NCBI GenBank assembly: GCA_036557885.1
Contig: DATBGS010000050.1
Span: 9,255-73,254, forward strand
Length of the DNA: 64,000 bases
Source: DATBGS01 sp036557885
GTDB lineage: Bacteria; Chloroflexota; Ktedonobacteria; Ktedonobacterales; DATBGS01
Direction of reading: 5' to 3'
The position numbers and the translations under genes were made by a program. The notes beneath the pieces were generated by a model. The model was given only the letters and a program-made list of their open reading frames with translations. It did not search any database and had not been told where the DNA came from. Positions 32,530-40,648 of this stretch are shown piece after piece; positions within the stretch are counted from its first letter, which is position 1; each line of letters begins with the position of its first letter.

Positions 32530-33033
32530 ATGAATACCTTTGACCCATCGGCTTCTGGGAACCGCGAGCGTCCGGCTCCAGACGACCCCGAAGCCCAGTT
32601 TTACCCGCCGTATACGCCGGTTGACCACCAGGACGGCCCACAGGGTGGCCCGCAGAGCGGCCAATTCCATCACCACCATCATCACTACGGCTACGGGCCA
32701 GATGACCCGGATGGCTACGCCCACTCCTATGGTGGCTGGCGCGGTGGCCCGCAGCCCTGGCAGCCCTGGGCCTGGCAAGGGCGCCGCTGGGGACGGCGGC
32801 ATCGCGGCCCGCGCATCTTGCCGTTTGTCTTGCTGCTCCTGCTGATCATCCTGTTCATCAAGCCCGCGCTGGCCTTCACCTTTGCGCTGGCGGGCCTGGC
32901 CCTGACCATCCTGCTGGTCTTGCTGCCGTTTATCATCCTGGGCATGATTTTTGGCCGTCATCGGGGCTGGCATCATGGCTGGGGACAGCATGGCTGGCAT
33001 CACCGGGGCGGTCCCTGGGATCGCAACTGGTAA
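32530..33033 (+). CDS. His/Gly-rich small membrane protein
   Basis: A 167-residue protein. The first 90 residues are polar and rich in Pro, His, Asp and Gly (with HHHHHH-like clusters broken by Gly/Tyr). Two close hydrophobic segments (about 97-118 and 119-140: FVLLLLLIILFIKPALAF, FALAGLALTILLVLLPFIIL) form a hairpin. The C-terminus is again His/Gly/Trp-rich (RHRGWHHGWGQHGWHH). The His-rich ends suggest metal binding, which is inference. GGGAGG precedes the ATG at 32530. A good terminator follows. Confidence 0.7.
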   Translation: MNTFDPSASGNRERPAPDDPEAQFYPPYTPVDHQDGPQGGPQSGQFHHHHHHYGYGPDDPDGYAHSYGGWRGGPQPWQPWAWQGRRWGRRHRGPRILPFVLLLLLIILFIKPALAFTFALAGLALTILLVLLPFIILGMIFGRHRGWHHGWGQHGWHHRGGPWDRNW

Positions 33034-33045
33034 GCAGAAGCCCGG

Positions 33046-33079
33046 AGCGCTGGTTGCGCAACCAGCGCTCTATTTTTAT
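33046..33079 (+). terminator. Terminator hairpin with T-rich tail
   Basis: A 24-base perfect dyad (agcgctggttgc/gcaaccagcgct) followed by CTATTTTTAT lies 13 bases after the His-rich gene's stop. Confidence 0.85.
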
Positions 33080-33092
33080 ACGCTGAGGAAAA

Positions 33093-34358
33093 TTAGCCCG
33101 TGTAGCCCAACTCGCGGGCTTTTCGCAGAGCCTGCTCTGCCTCAGCCGTCCGCCCCAGCAGTTTTAGCGCAAGACCCCTGCCATAGTAGGCAAACGCAAA
33201 CTTGGGGTCGAGGCGGATGGCTTGCTCATAGGCGGCTAACGCTTCTTCATAGCGTTTGAGGTCATAAAGTGCGTTGCCCTTGCCATTGTAGGCAAACACA
33301 TATTGCGGGTCCAAGCGAATGGCTTGCTCATAGGCAGCCAACGCTTCTTCATAGCGTTTGAGGTTATAAAGTGCGTTGCCCTTGCCATTGTGGGCAGCCG
33401 CCAGGTTGGGGTCCAGGCGAAGGGCCTGCTCAAAAGCGGCTAGAGCTTCCCCGTAGCGTTTCAGTTCAGAGAGTGTAGTACCCTTGCCATTGTAGGCTAA
33501 GGCAAAGTTGGGGTCGAGCCGGAGTGCCTCCTCACGGGCTATCAATGATTCCTCATAGCGCTGGAGGCTCCAAAGCGCACGCCCTCTGCCATTGTGGGCA
33601 GCCGCCATGTTGTGGTCGAGCCGGATGGCTTGCTCGTGGGCGGCCAGTGATTCTTCATACCGCTGAAGATTCCATAATGTATTGCCCTTGCCATTGTGGG
33701 CGCCCGCCATATTCGGGTCAAGCTGGATGGCTTGCTCGTGGGCGGCTAGTGATTCTTCATAGCGCTGAAGGTTCCAAAGCGTGTGCCCCTTGCCGTTATA
33801 GGCAATTGCCATATTGGGGTCCAGGCGAATGGCTTGCTCGTAGGCAATCAACGCTTGCTCATACCGTTTGGCATCGAAGTGAGCATCCCCTTCCTTATTC
33901 CACTCTCTTGCCGTTTTCGAGGGTGCTGTCTGCGCTGGTGGCGGCTTGGGCACAGCAGGCGGCTTAAGATGGCCGAGTGATTGCACCAGACTGTCTAGCC
34001 CATTCTTGTAGCTGGTATGGAAATCCGCCCATTGAAGCGGGTGCAGGTCTATGGGGACTCTGAGCGGGGGCAGATACAAAGCCGGAATGACCAGCTTGCC
34101 AATAGAGGCGGCGTAGCGATACTCCATGCGCACGTATTTGGATTCCACCGCTGCCGGAGACAGCACCACCACGAGCGCCTGGCACTGGTCTATCGCGTCC
34201 TGAAGCATCTCCATCCATTCCACGCCGCTTTCCAAACGCCGCCGGTCTACCCAGGGATGAAACGAATGATGCTTCAGGTCTGTTTCCAGCGTATCCACAA
34301 AGTCGGCGCTATCGGCACGAGCATAGCTGATAAACACCCGTACCAATGAATCAGGCAT
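33093..34358 (-). CDS. TIR domain protein with eight TPR repeats
   Basis: A 421-residue protein. Residues 1-130 are a bacterial TIR (TIR_2) domain: VFISYARADSADF, HPWVDRRRLESGVEW, ALVVVLSPAAVESKYV, with Glu79 of RMEY at the position of the catalytic NADase Glu in active TIR proteins. A Pro-rich hinge (about 132-150) leads to eight consecutive 34-residue TPR repeats (155-421), very similar to each other (NGKGNALYNLKRYEEALA pattern). There is no signal peptide. TIR-TPR proteins act in NAD-cleaving immune or signalling roles in other bacteria; here that is inference. GAAGGAGCG precedes the ATG. No defence partner gene is adjacent. Confidence 0.85.
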   Translation of the reverse strand: MPDSLVRVFISYARADSADFVDTLETDLKHHSFHPWVDRRRLESGVEWMEMLQDAIDQCQALVVVLSPAAVESKYVRMEYRYAASIGKLVIPALYLPPLRVPIDLHPLQWADFHTSYKNGLDSLVQSLGHLKPPAVPKPPPAQTAPSKTAREWNKEGDAHFDAKRYEQALIAYEQAIRLDPNMAIAYNGKGHTLWNLQRYEESLAAHEQAIQLDPNMAGAHNGKGNTLWNLQRYEESLAAHEQAIRLDHNMAAAHNGRGRALWSLQRYEESLIAREEALRLDPNFALAYNGKGTTLSELKRYGEALAAFEQALRLDPNLAAAHNGKGNALYNLKRYEEALAAYEQAIRLDPQYVFAYNGKGNALYDLKRYEEALAAYEQAIRLDPKFAFAYYGRGLALKLLGRTAEAEQALRKARELGYTG

Positions 34359-34469
34359 GCTCTCGCTCCTTCACCCCCAGACGCGCGTGGCAGGGCAGAT
34401 GAACGAATCTCAGTTGTTTCTGCGCTTCATAGTATAGCCTTTGTCTCCTTTCCAGTCAAGCACGCCCCC

Positions 34470-34524
34470 TGTACCCCCGGCATCCTTGCCGGGCAAGCTG
34501 CCCGGCAAGGATGCCGGGGGTACA
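34470..34524. repeat. 26-base perfect palindrome (dispersed repeat variant)
   Basis: Arms tgtacccccggcatcctt...gggca pair exactly with 34499-34524 around three bases. It ends four bases before the stop of the next minus-strand gene and may also serve as its terminator. Confidence 0.75.
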
Positions 34525-34527
34525 AGG

Positions 34528-35301
34528 CTACGCGCTCAACTCCTCGGCCCACACCGGCAAGCGCTCCACAAATGGCGCGGGGATGGGATGCCCTGCTGCC
34601 TGCTCCTGCACCAGATGCCGCGCCATGTGATACTTCCCCCAGGGCTTGATCGCTTCCATCGGCCTCAGCCACTTTGCCACCGGCTCTGGCGCCTTTGCCC
34701 TGGCATAGAGTTCGTTCCAGACCGCCTGCGCCTGATACCGCAGGCACTCCTCCGCAAAGAAGCGGCTGCCGCGCTTGCGCAACTGTGCGCAGATCATCGA
34801 GAGGCGCAGGAGCACAATGGAAGCCGCCTTATGCCGCTCCTCCCAGGCAGAGTCATACAAGCGATAGGCTTCCTGCGCCGCTCGCAGCAGCCGGACGAGC
34901 AGGCGCAGTTCGTCTTTGAGCAGGCGAAACAGCGCGTCACTCGTCATCAGGCGTAAGGCGTCTCGCTTAACGGGCTGCTGGTCCAGATCAGCTTCGCTAA
35001 AGCTGTTGCGATAGTATTTCCCTCCATACACGCGCTGTTTGCGTTTCAGTTGCCGATCTATCATCAAGAGAAACGCCGGAATCAGGCAGCAGAGCACCGT
35101 CGAGACATAGCTTTCGGAGAGAAAATACTCGATAAAGAGCGAGACGGCTGCCAGGGGATGAAAGTCTTCCAGATCGGGCAGCCAGACGGGGCCGCCCAGC
35201 CGCAGGTAAAAGCCCAGCACCGTTTTGAGCGCGCGCAAGGGATACAGGCGCGGGTTGGGAACCGGCTGCTCCGTCACAGGGGTCGCGTGGGTCGTTGCCA
35301 T
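34528..35301 (-). CDS. Unrecognised 257-residue helical protein
   Basis: A protein of unknown family. The ATG at 35301 is the start choice because upstream in-frame sequence consists of dispersed repeats. It begins MATTHATPVTEQPVPNPRLYPL; a hydrophobic stretch near 65-85 (VLCCLIPAFLLMI) may be a single membrane helix. The rest is basic, helical and Leu-rich (LRLMTSDALFRLLKDELRLL, LRLSMICAQLRKRGSRFF) and ends WAEELSA. The ribosome site is weak. It is flanked downstream by a 26-base palindrome and upstream by a repeat cluster of about 350 bases. Confidence 0.55.
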   Translation of the reverse strand: MATTHATPVTEQPVPNPRLYPLRALKTVLGFYLRLGGPVWLPDLEDFHPLAAVSLFIEYFLSESYVSTVLCCLIPAFLLMIDRQLKRKQRVYGGKYYRNSFSEADLDQQPVKRDALRLMTSDALFRLLKDELRLLVRLLRAAQEAYRLYDSAWEERHKAASIVLLRLSMICAQLRKRGSRFFAEECLRYQAQAVWNELYARAKAPEPVAKWLRPMEAIKPWGKYHMARHLVQEQAAGHPIPAPFVERLPVWAEELSA

Positions 35302-35973
35302 CGTTTGGGCCTTTCTGGTCCCCTCAAGGGACCGCGTGGAATGGCCCGCGTCGCACTGTCTGCTGCCTGCCTCTTTCGCCTGCTGCTCGTAGCCCCGGCC
35401 ACCGTGCCGGGGAATCGTCGTAAAAGCGAACGTTGGCGGTTTGCCAACACTGCCCGGCACGGTGGCCGGGGCTACGAGCGGTGCGGCCTGCCGTGCCCCC
35501 TCTGGGGGTAGCCCCGGCCACCGCGCCGGGGAATTCCGCGAAAGAAACAGGCCCCCGTCGCCTGCGCAGGCGGCGGGGGCCATTGCGTAATTTTTTCGTG
35601 CCCTCTAAAATCACGCAACGGCCCCGCGCCTGCTGTTCTACAGGCTTGGGGTGACAAGGCGCGGGCGAGTTTGGTACTCATCCGTGTCCGTCTTCCAATC
35701 GGGGTTTGCCAGGGATATTCAGTTGTGTGCCAGGGCATCCACAGGCCAACCCCTCAACGGCTGGTTCCAGTATAACCGACCTGCGCTCATTTGTCAATAG
35801 ATTTTCCATCCAATTTCGAGAACCAGGCAAAAGTCGCTGGCGCTGAAAACGCATCGGCAACTTTTCTTGAAGCCTGGGCGTCTCGTATCATGGAGAGAGA
35901 CTATTGCGTCTTCTCCTGTCGTTTTCATCCCTTTGGGATGCCCATCTTTGGCTTGTAAGAAATAGGGAGCCTC
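35302..35973. repeat. Repeat-rich 0.67 kb intergenic region
   Basis: It contains a 27-base inverted repeat (35385-35411 with 35453-35479), a further copy of the same unit (35509-35531), a 16-pair imperfect hairpin (35549-35580) followed by TTTTTT, and a related inverted pair around 35578-35625. No gene is seen. 35660-35973 shows only unremarkable AT-richer sequence and the ribosome site of galE. Confidence 0.7.
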
Positions 35974-36969
35974 ATGCACATCCTTGTCACCGGCGGGGCC
36001 GGATATGTCGGCAGCGTCATCGTTGAAGAACTAATCAACGCCAATCACAGCGTCGTTGTCTATGACTCGCTCAGCAAAGGCCACCTGGGGGCCGTCCACC
36101 CCGAAGCCACCTTTGTCCGCGCACACCTGGCTGAGCGCGACCACCTGCGCCGCGCCCTGGAAGACCACCAGATCGAAGCCGTCATCCACATGGCCGCCCT
36201 CAGCCTGGTAGCTGAATCCGTCGCCCACCCAGAGCAGTATTTCGAGAACAACGTCGCCGGGAGCCTGGCCGTCGTCCAGGCCATGCTTCAGGCGCAGGTA
36301 CAACGGCTCGTCTTCTCCTCCACCGCCGCCCTCTACAGCGAACGCGCCAGCAGCTTGCCCCCGCTTTGGGGGGTGCCCATGCGCGAAGACGCCGAAGTCG
36401 TCCCCGCCAACCCCTACGGCCAGGGCAAGCTCATCGTCGAACAAATGCTGCCCTGGATAGCGCGGGCGCATGGCCTCGTCTGCACCTCCCTGCGCTACTT
36501 CAACGCCGCTGGCGCCAGCGAGCGCTACGGCGAAGACCACCGCCCGGAAACGCACCTCATCCCTCTCGTCCTGGCCGCCGCGCAAGAAGACCGCCCCATA
36601 GATATCTTCGGCACCGACTACCCCACGCCCGACGGCACCACCATCCGCGACTACATCCACGTCGTTGATCTGGCCCAGGCGCACATGCTCGCGCTTACCC
36701 GCGCTGAGCCTGGCCTCCGCATCTACAACCTGGGCACCGGCCAGGGCTTTTCCGTGCGACAGGTCATCGAAAGCGCCCGCCGCGTCACCGGGCGCGCCCT
36801 GCCCGTACGCGAAGGGCCGCGCCGCGCTGGAGATCAGGTCGCCACCGTTGCCAGCGCCGAACGCATCCGCGCCGAACTCGGCTGGCAGCCGCGCTATCCC
36901 TCGCTGGACGCCATCATCGAAAGCGCCTGGCGTTGGAAGCTCGCGCACCCCAACGGCTACGAGAAATAG
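35974..36969 (+). CDS. galE: UDP-glucose 4-epimerase
   Basis: An extended SDR enzyme of 331 residues interconverting UDP-glucose and UDP-galactose. Markers are TGGAGYVGS (N-terminal NAD loop), VYDSLSKGH, HMAALSLVAESV, VFSSTAALYSE, the catalytic Tyr-Lys in NPYGQGKLIVEQ, RYFNAAGAS and RDYIHVVDLAQAH. A segment of about ten residues after ALYSE (SSLPPLWGVPM, residues 126-136) is longer than in ordinary GalE and is encoded by DNA resembling the dispersed repeat unit at 40613 and 59210. GGGAG precedes the ATG. A sugar-nucleotide role fits the polysaccharide genes elsewhere in the window. Confidence 0.92.
   Translation: MHILVTGGAGYVGSVIVEELINANHSVVVYDSLSKGHLGAVHPEATFVRAHLAERDHLRRALEDHQIEAVIHMAALSLVAESVAHPEQYFENNVAGSLAVVQAMLQAQVQRLVFSSTAALYSERASSLPPLWGVPMREDAEVVPANPYGQGKLIVEQMLPWIARAHGLVCTSLRYFNAAGASERYGEDHRPETHLIPLVLAAAQEDRPIDIFGTDYPTPDGTTIRDYIHVVDLAQAHMLALTRAEPGLRIYNLGTGQGFSVRQVIESARRVTGRALPVREGPRRAGDQVATVASAERIRAELGWQPRYPSLDAIIESAWRWKLAHPNGYEK
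36351..36380 (+). repeat. Possible repeat unit inside galE
   Basis: cttgcccccgctttggggg is a short dyad (ccccc-gcttt-ggggg) and is close to the dispersed unit gtgcccctgctttgagggg at 40616 and 59212. The match is imperfect. Confidence 0.45.
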
Positions 36970-37113
36970 CAAGCGAAAACCCGGCGCGTGAACATGCTGC
37001 CAGATCAGCATAATCAGGCCCAATCTTGTCCTGTTTCGCTGTTACACTGGAGCAAGAACAAGGCGCTGTCTTGTCGAGAAGCCAGAAACAGCAGTAGGAA
37101 AGGATGAGAAGCC

Positions 37114-37620
37114 ATGTCGCATCCCCTCGTCGTCCAATTACGCTTTACCCGCAGCGAGTTCAAACGCGCCCTGGAGGGGCTGAGCGAAGCCGACGCCTGC
37201 CGCCGGGTGCTCCCCATGAACTGCATCAGTTGGAATATCGGCCATCTCGCCTGGCATGAACAATTAAACCTCCTCACCCGTATGCAAGGGAAAACGCCGC
37301 TGCCCCAAATCAACACACTGGTTGGATATGGGCAAGCGGCTTCCACTCCTCCCCTGGCCGAGATGTGGGCGGCCTGGCACGAAGTCACCCGGCTTGTTGA
37401 CCCCTTCCTCGATACCATGACCACCCAAAAGCTGGCAGAGGTTGTGGCCATTGATGAGCATCAGACGGTCTACACGCCTGGCGCGGTGATTCAGCGCATC
37501 ATCTACCATTACTGGTATCATCTTGGCGAAAATATGGCGATTCGGCAGATGCTTGGGCACACCCAACTGCCGGAGTTCGTGGGCGAGATCGAGCGAGAAG
37601 CGCCCTTCCAGCCGCATTAG
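37114..37620 (+). CDS. DinB-family four-helix protein
   Basis: A 168-residue metal-binding helical-bundle protein of the DinB_2 group. Helix 2 has CISWNIGHLAWHEQLNL, and the last helix region has VIQRIIYHYWYHLGENMAIR, giving the usual three His (about 47, 133, 137). The ATG is preceded by AGGAAAGGATGAGAAG. It is not closely similar to the DinB at 24174. Enzymatic role unknown, perhaps thiol-dependent. It is monocistronic between galE and a Pro-rich membrane protein. Confidence 0.85.
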   Translation: MSHPLVVQLRFTRSEFKRALEGLSEADACRRVLPMNCISWNIGHLAWHEQLNLLTRMQGKTPLPQINTLVGYGQAASTPPLAEMWAAWHEVTRLVDPFLDTMTTQKLAEVVAIDEHQTVYTPGAVIQRIIYHYWYHLGENMAIRQMLGHTQLPEFVGEIEREAPFQPH

Positions 37621-37739
37621 CCGAGGCGAAGCCTTCCCCTCGTGAACCAGCTTGCATTTTTCACGCAATCCAGGTAAGCTAAGCCGCGAGAAAAGCCAAC
37701 CAACACGCTGAATGTGTCTGTTTATGAGGGGAGCATCCC

Positions 37740-38783
37740 ATGTCTGAAGAATCTCACGGCCTCTTTCATCTTGGCAAAAAAGACGAGGAAAAAGAAACGC
37801 CTCAATCGCTGCCGCCGCCAGAGCATCATGGCTTGCTCCATATGTTCGACAAAGAAGAACCGCCGCCACCGCCCCCACCGCCAGAAAAGCATGGCCTGCT
37901 GGAAGGCGTCGAGCACCTGCTGGGCAAAAAAGAAGAACCACCGCCGCCACCTCCACCGCCGCCAGCAAGCCTGTGGGGAAAACTCCTGCACCGCAAACCC
38001 GTCACCCCAGAGCCAACCAGTCCACAGCGCCCCGCGCTCTTACAAACGCACACCTTTCGCTCGGCGCTCTACATCCTGGGCATCATCCTCCTGATCGGGG
38101 GCATCATCCCCGGCATCATAGACAGCGCCTATCGCTTTCCCGTCCTGGCTGGCGGGGCCATCTTGCTCATCGGCGGCATCCTGCTGACCGGCGACTGGCA
38201 CCCCCTCACCGGCATGCTAGGGCTGCGCCAGGTCCATCTGCCCGTCGGCACCGGCCTGGCCGCAAAGCTGGCCGAGCGCGAAGTCAAAGGCGAAGTCGAA
38301 AAAATCACTGGCGAAGCGCCGCCCGCCCAACCTCTCACCAAGCGCCTGGCCCCCTGGCACTGGCCCTGGTCGGCGCGTGCCCGCGCCGAAGCGCAGGCCG
38401 AAGAAGCCAAAAAATACAAACACGTCGGCCTGGGCGGAAAAATCCTCATGGGCATCATGATTGCCGTCCTGGGGCATGGCGCGCTCACCCTCGTGCAGGC
38501 CAAATACCTGCCCAGCGACCTGAACAGCTTCGCCAGTTTTGCCCACCCAACCATCATCATCGCCACCATCCTCTTGATCGTCTTTATCGTCACCGCCCAC
38601 ATCCCAACGCGCCGCCAGCATTGGATCAGCCCGCTGGGATTCCTGCGCCGCGTGCTCATCTTCTTCGTCGTCGCAGCGCTGGCCGCGCTTGGCGTGGGCC
38701 TGCTCACCCACAATCAAGAACTCGGCAACGCCTATGGGCAAATCATCGGCGCGCTGGCCGCCATTCTCGCCGTCCTGCTGTAA
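37740..38783 (+). CDS. Membrane protein with proline-block N-terminus
   Basis: A 347-residue protein of unknown family. Residues 1-90 alternate short HGLL-type motifs (HGLFHLGKKDEE, HGLLHMFDKEE, HGLLEGVEHLLGKKEE) with runs of 3-9 prolines. Six hydrophobic segments follow (about 103-120, 128-148, 230-252, 265-287, 297-318, 325-345). Between segments two and three is a charged cytoplasmic-looking region (AREAQAEEAKKYKHV). GGGGAG precedes the ATG. The repeated HGLL/Pro blocks look like a protein-interaction tail; function is not known. Confidence 0.7.
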   Translation: MSEESHGLFHLGKKDEEKETPQSLPPPEHHGLLHMFDKEEPPPPPPPPEKHGLLEGVEHLLGKKEEPPPPPPPPPASLWGKLLHRKPVTPEPTSPQRPALLQTHTFRSALYILGIILLIGGIIPGIIDSAYRFPVLAGGAILLIGGILLTGDWHPLTGMLGLRQVHLPVGTGLAAKLAEREVKGEVEKITGEAPPAQPLTKRLAPWHWPWSARARAEAQAEEAKKYKHVGLGGKILMGIMIAVLGHGALTLVQAKYLPSDLNSFASFAHPTIIIATILLIVFIVTAHIPTRRQHWISPLGFLRRVLIFFVVAALAALGVGLLTHNQELGNAYGQIIGALAAILAVLL

Positions 38784-38790
38784 GGGCGGG

Positions 38791-38818
38791 GTTGTAGCCC
38801 CGGCCACCGTGCCGGGGT
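38791..38818 (+). repeat. Dispersed GC-rich repeat copy
   Basis: gttgtagccccggccaccgt plus gccggggt, the same unit as at 35385, 35509 and 56234, eight bases after the stop of the Pro-block membrane protein. Confidence 0.75.
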
Positions 38819-38979
38819 GCGTAACTGTTGCCTGGCTCATAGTGCAGAAGTAACACGCTTCACTGTCTTTTGGGACAAAATCAGGTACGCTTTTTCTAGC
38901 GGATGGAAGATCGTCGCGGGTGCCAACCGCTCAGAGGGCGCCGGAGCATGGGGACCGGCGCCACTCTTTTTGTAAAAAC

Positions 38980-39009
38980 TTGCAACCAGAAGTCCTGGTG
39001 TGGTATACT
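38980..39009 (+). promoter_or_regulatory. Promoter for the HAD gene leader
   Basis: TTGCAA (38980-38985), an 18-base spacer and TATACT (39004-39009), just after a terminator-like hairpin with ACTCTTTTTG. Confidence 0.55.
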
Positions 39010-39288
39010 ATTTTGTTTGGGCGCCGTAATAGTGAGCAGAGGCGACCATCCGGCCAAACACCGGACACCCAAAGCACATTCTCGGCATGGAAATTGTTAT
39101 ATAGTTTATGCCCGGACGAAACGGGCCGCGTAGGGCTGGCTGTAGAGCCTGAGCAAACATCGAAAGAAGAAAGGAGGCCCTTGCCGCCTCAGGGTACGTT
39201 CCCGCCTGCTATGTTGTTGGTAGCGACGAGTACATTGTAACGCTGGCTGCTTAGCGCACATTCCTCGCGGCATTGTGGCAGATTTTGT

Positions 39289-40014
39289 ATGGCAGTGGTT
39301 GATATAGCGCCGATAGAGGCTGCTCCACGCCGTGACCTGATTATTGGTCTGGATTGTGATGGCGTTCTGGCTTCCGATCACGAACTCTGGGAAGCCTTGT
39401 ACATCGCATACCCCCATTTTATCCCTCCCGCCTATTCCCTCCTGACCACCTACGAGTGGCCCCGGTTGACTCCAGAGACAACGGAACTGTGCCTGCGCCT
39501 GAGCGCAGACCCCGACTTCACCCGCAATCTCCGGCCTCTCCCGGCAATGGGCTGGGCCATCCGCGCGCTGCATCAGCGCGGCTGGGAAATACACATTGTG
39601 ACCGCCAGACCAAAAGCGGTCTACGAGGCCACACGCGAATGGCTCGACCTGCACGAAGTCGGCCATCTCGTCACAGCGGTACACTGCACCGAAAATAAAG
39701 CGCCGCTGGTGCAAGAACTGGGCTGCGCCGTCTTCGTGGAAGATAACCCGCGCACCGCCGAAACACTGGGCGCGCTCGGCATTCGCAGCTATCTCCTCGA
39801 TGCCTGCTATAACCGCCGCCCCACCATGCACTGTATTCGTGTTGCTGGCTGGCCCTCACTGATGAACGACCTCACCGCCTACCAGTGGAGCCTCCAGCCA
39901 GAAAGCGCGCTCTCCCCCATCGCCCGCCGCAAGGGACGCATCATAGAAAGCGCCAGAAACCGGCTCTCCGAAGCGCTCCTCCCCGGCATGTCGGGCCTTC
40001 AGCCCGCCGTCTAA
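39289..40014 (+). CDS. HAD-superfamily phosphatase, 5'(3')-nucleotidase-like
   Basis: A 241-residue cytosolic HAD hydrolase. Motif I is IIGLDCDGVLASDHE (Asp nucleophile and second Asp, residues 21-23), motif II is IHIVTAR, motif III is the Lys of ENKAPLV, and motif IV is AVFVEDNPR. The layout, with a short cap, resembles the NT5C/deoxyribonucleotidase-like group, though the substrate is unknown. No ribosome site is visible before the ATG at 39289; a GTG two codons later is equally unsupported. The 5' leader is long (about 270 bases). Confidence 0.75.
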   Translation: MAVVDIAPIEAAPRRDLIIGLDCDGVLASDHELWEALYIAYPHFIPPAYSLLTTYEWPRLTPETTELCLRLSADPDFTRNLRPLPAMGWAIRALHQRGWEIHIVTARPKAVYEATREWLDLHEVGHLVTAVHCTENKAPLVQELGCAVFVEDNPRTAETLGALGIRSYLLDACYNRRPTMHCIRVAGWPSLMNDLTAYQWSLQPESALSPIARRKGRIIESARNRLSEALLPGMSGLQPAV

Positions 40015-40044
40015 ACAACACTGCTCCGGGCCACACAACACACA

Positions 40045-40079
40045 AGGCCAGGGGAAAGGCGCTGCCCTTCCCCTGGCCT
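40045..40079. terminator. Hairpin between convergent genes
   Basis: A 12-pair stem (aggccaggggaa/ttcccctggcct) with an 11-base loop lies between the HAD gene and the convergent two-helix membrane gene. Confidence 0.65.
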
Positions 40080-40098
40080 CGCTTATTGGGTGCCCCGG

Positions 40099-40398
40099 CT
40101 ACGAGGAGCGCCGCTTGCGATCCACCCGACGATACAGCGAGTTGCGGATGCTATCGCGTGTAATAGCAGCCAGCGCCATCCCCAACACAATCACAGAAAG
40201 TACCACAATGACCGCGTTTTTGGCATTGTCAGGAATCAGGTTTGGATTAGGAATCAGCACCTTCTGATAAACAAACCAGCCAATCACGCCCAGAACTGCC
40301 GAAAAGATCACAAAAAGAATCCAAAAGACTGTGCGTGAGATACAGCCAATAGGTCGCTCAACATCTACCGCGAGCTTTTCCAGGTCTTGTGCCATCAT
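40099..40398 (-). CDS. Small two-helix membrane protein
   Basis: A 99-residue protein with two hydrophobic segments (about 22-45 and 62-82) and a basic C-terminus (YRRVDRKRRSS). The first helix region reads VFWILFVIFSAVLGVIGWFV. No family is recognised. It begins with two Met codons (40398 and 40395), with GAGGGGG upstream; either may be used. It sits between a convergent HAD gene and a repeat region. Confidence 0.6.
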   Translation of the reverse strand: MMAQDLEKLAVDVERPIGCISRTVFWILFVIFSAVLGVIGWFVYQKVLIPNPNLIPDNAKNAVIVVLSVIVLGMALAAITRDSIRNSLYRRVDRKRRSS

Positions 40399-40556
40399 GT
40401 TGCCCCCTCATCAAAGATAAGTTGCTCCCCTGCCCGTGATCTCCTTAGCTCTAGCATACCGGAAAGCGGCTTCTCGCGCAAGCGCAAGTAATAGCAGGCG
40501 AATAAATTCGCCTCTGTAGGCGTTCCGCCACAAAGCCTACTTGCGCAGGTTGGGGT

Positions 40557-40648
40557 TCGTCCTAGTCCGCGCAGGCGGACTTCGTGGCGGCCTCTGGCCG
40601 CCCATAGGCGCGGCGGTGCCCCTGCTTTGAGGGGTTTTAACCGCCAGC
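40557..40648 (+). repeat. Dispersed repeat mosaic ending at the NIF3 gene stop
   Basis: Units seen in order: cgtcctagtccgcgcaggcg (also at 54965), a Gly-rich middle, gtgcccctgctttgagggg (also at 59212) and ttttaaccgccag (also near 55076). The last base abuts the stop codon of the convergent NIF3-like gene. Confidence 0.8.

Larger units (their letters stand above)
38784..39288 (+). other. Long intergenic/leader region before the HAD gene
   Basis: This 505-base gap contains a dispersed repeat (38791-38818), a terminator-like hairpin (ggcgccgg/ccggcgcc followed by ACTCTTTTTG, near 38938-38972), then the promoter at 38980-39009 and a 5' leader of about 270 bases. The leader holds a small hairpin (gcccg/cgggc, 39109-39125) and an orphan AAGGAGG (39171-39177) not followed by a start at usable spacing. 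No gene is supported. Confidence 0.5.

Noticed and set aside
38903..39133. A 76-codon frame in the long gap before the HAD gene
   Set aside because: It runs through a terminator-like hairpin and a promoter and resembles no protein.
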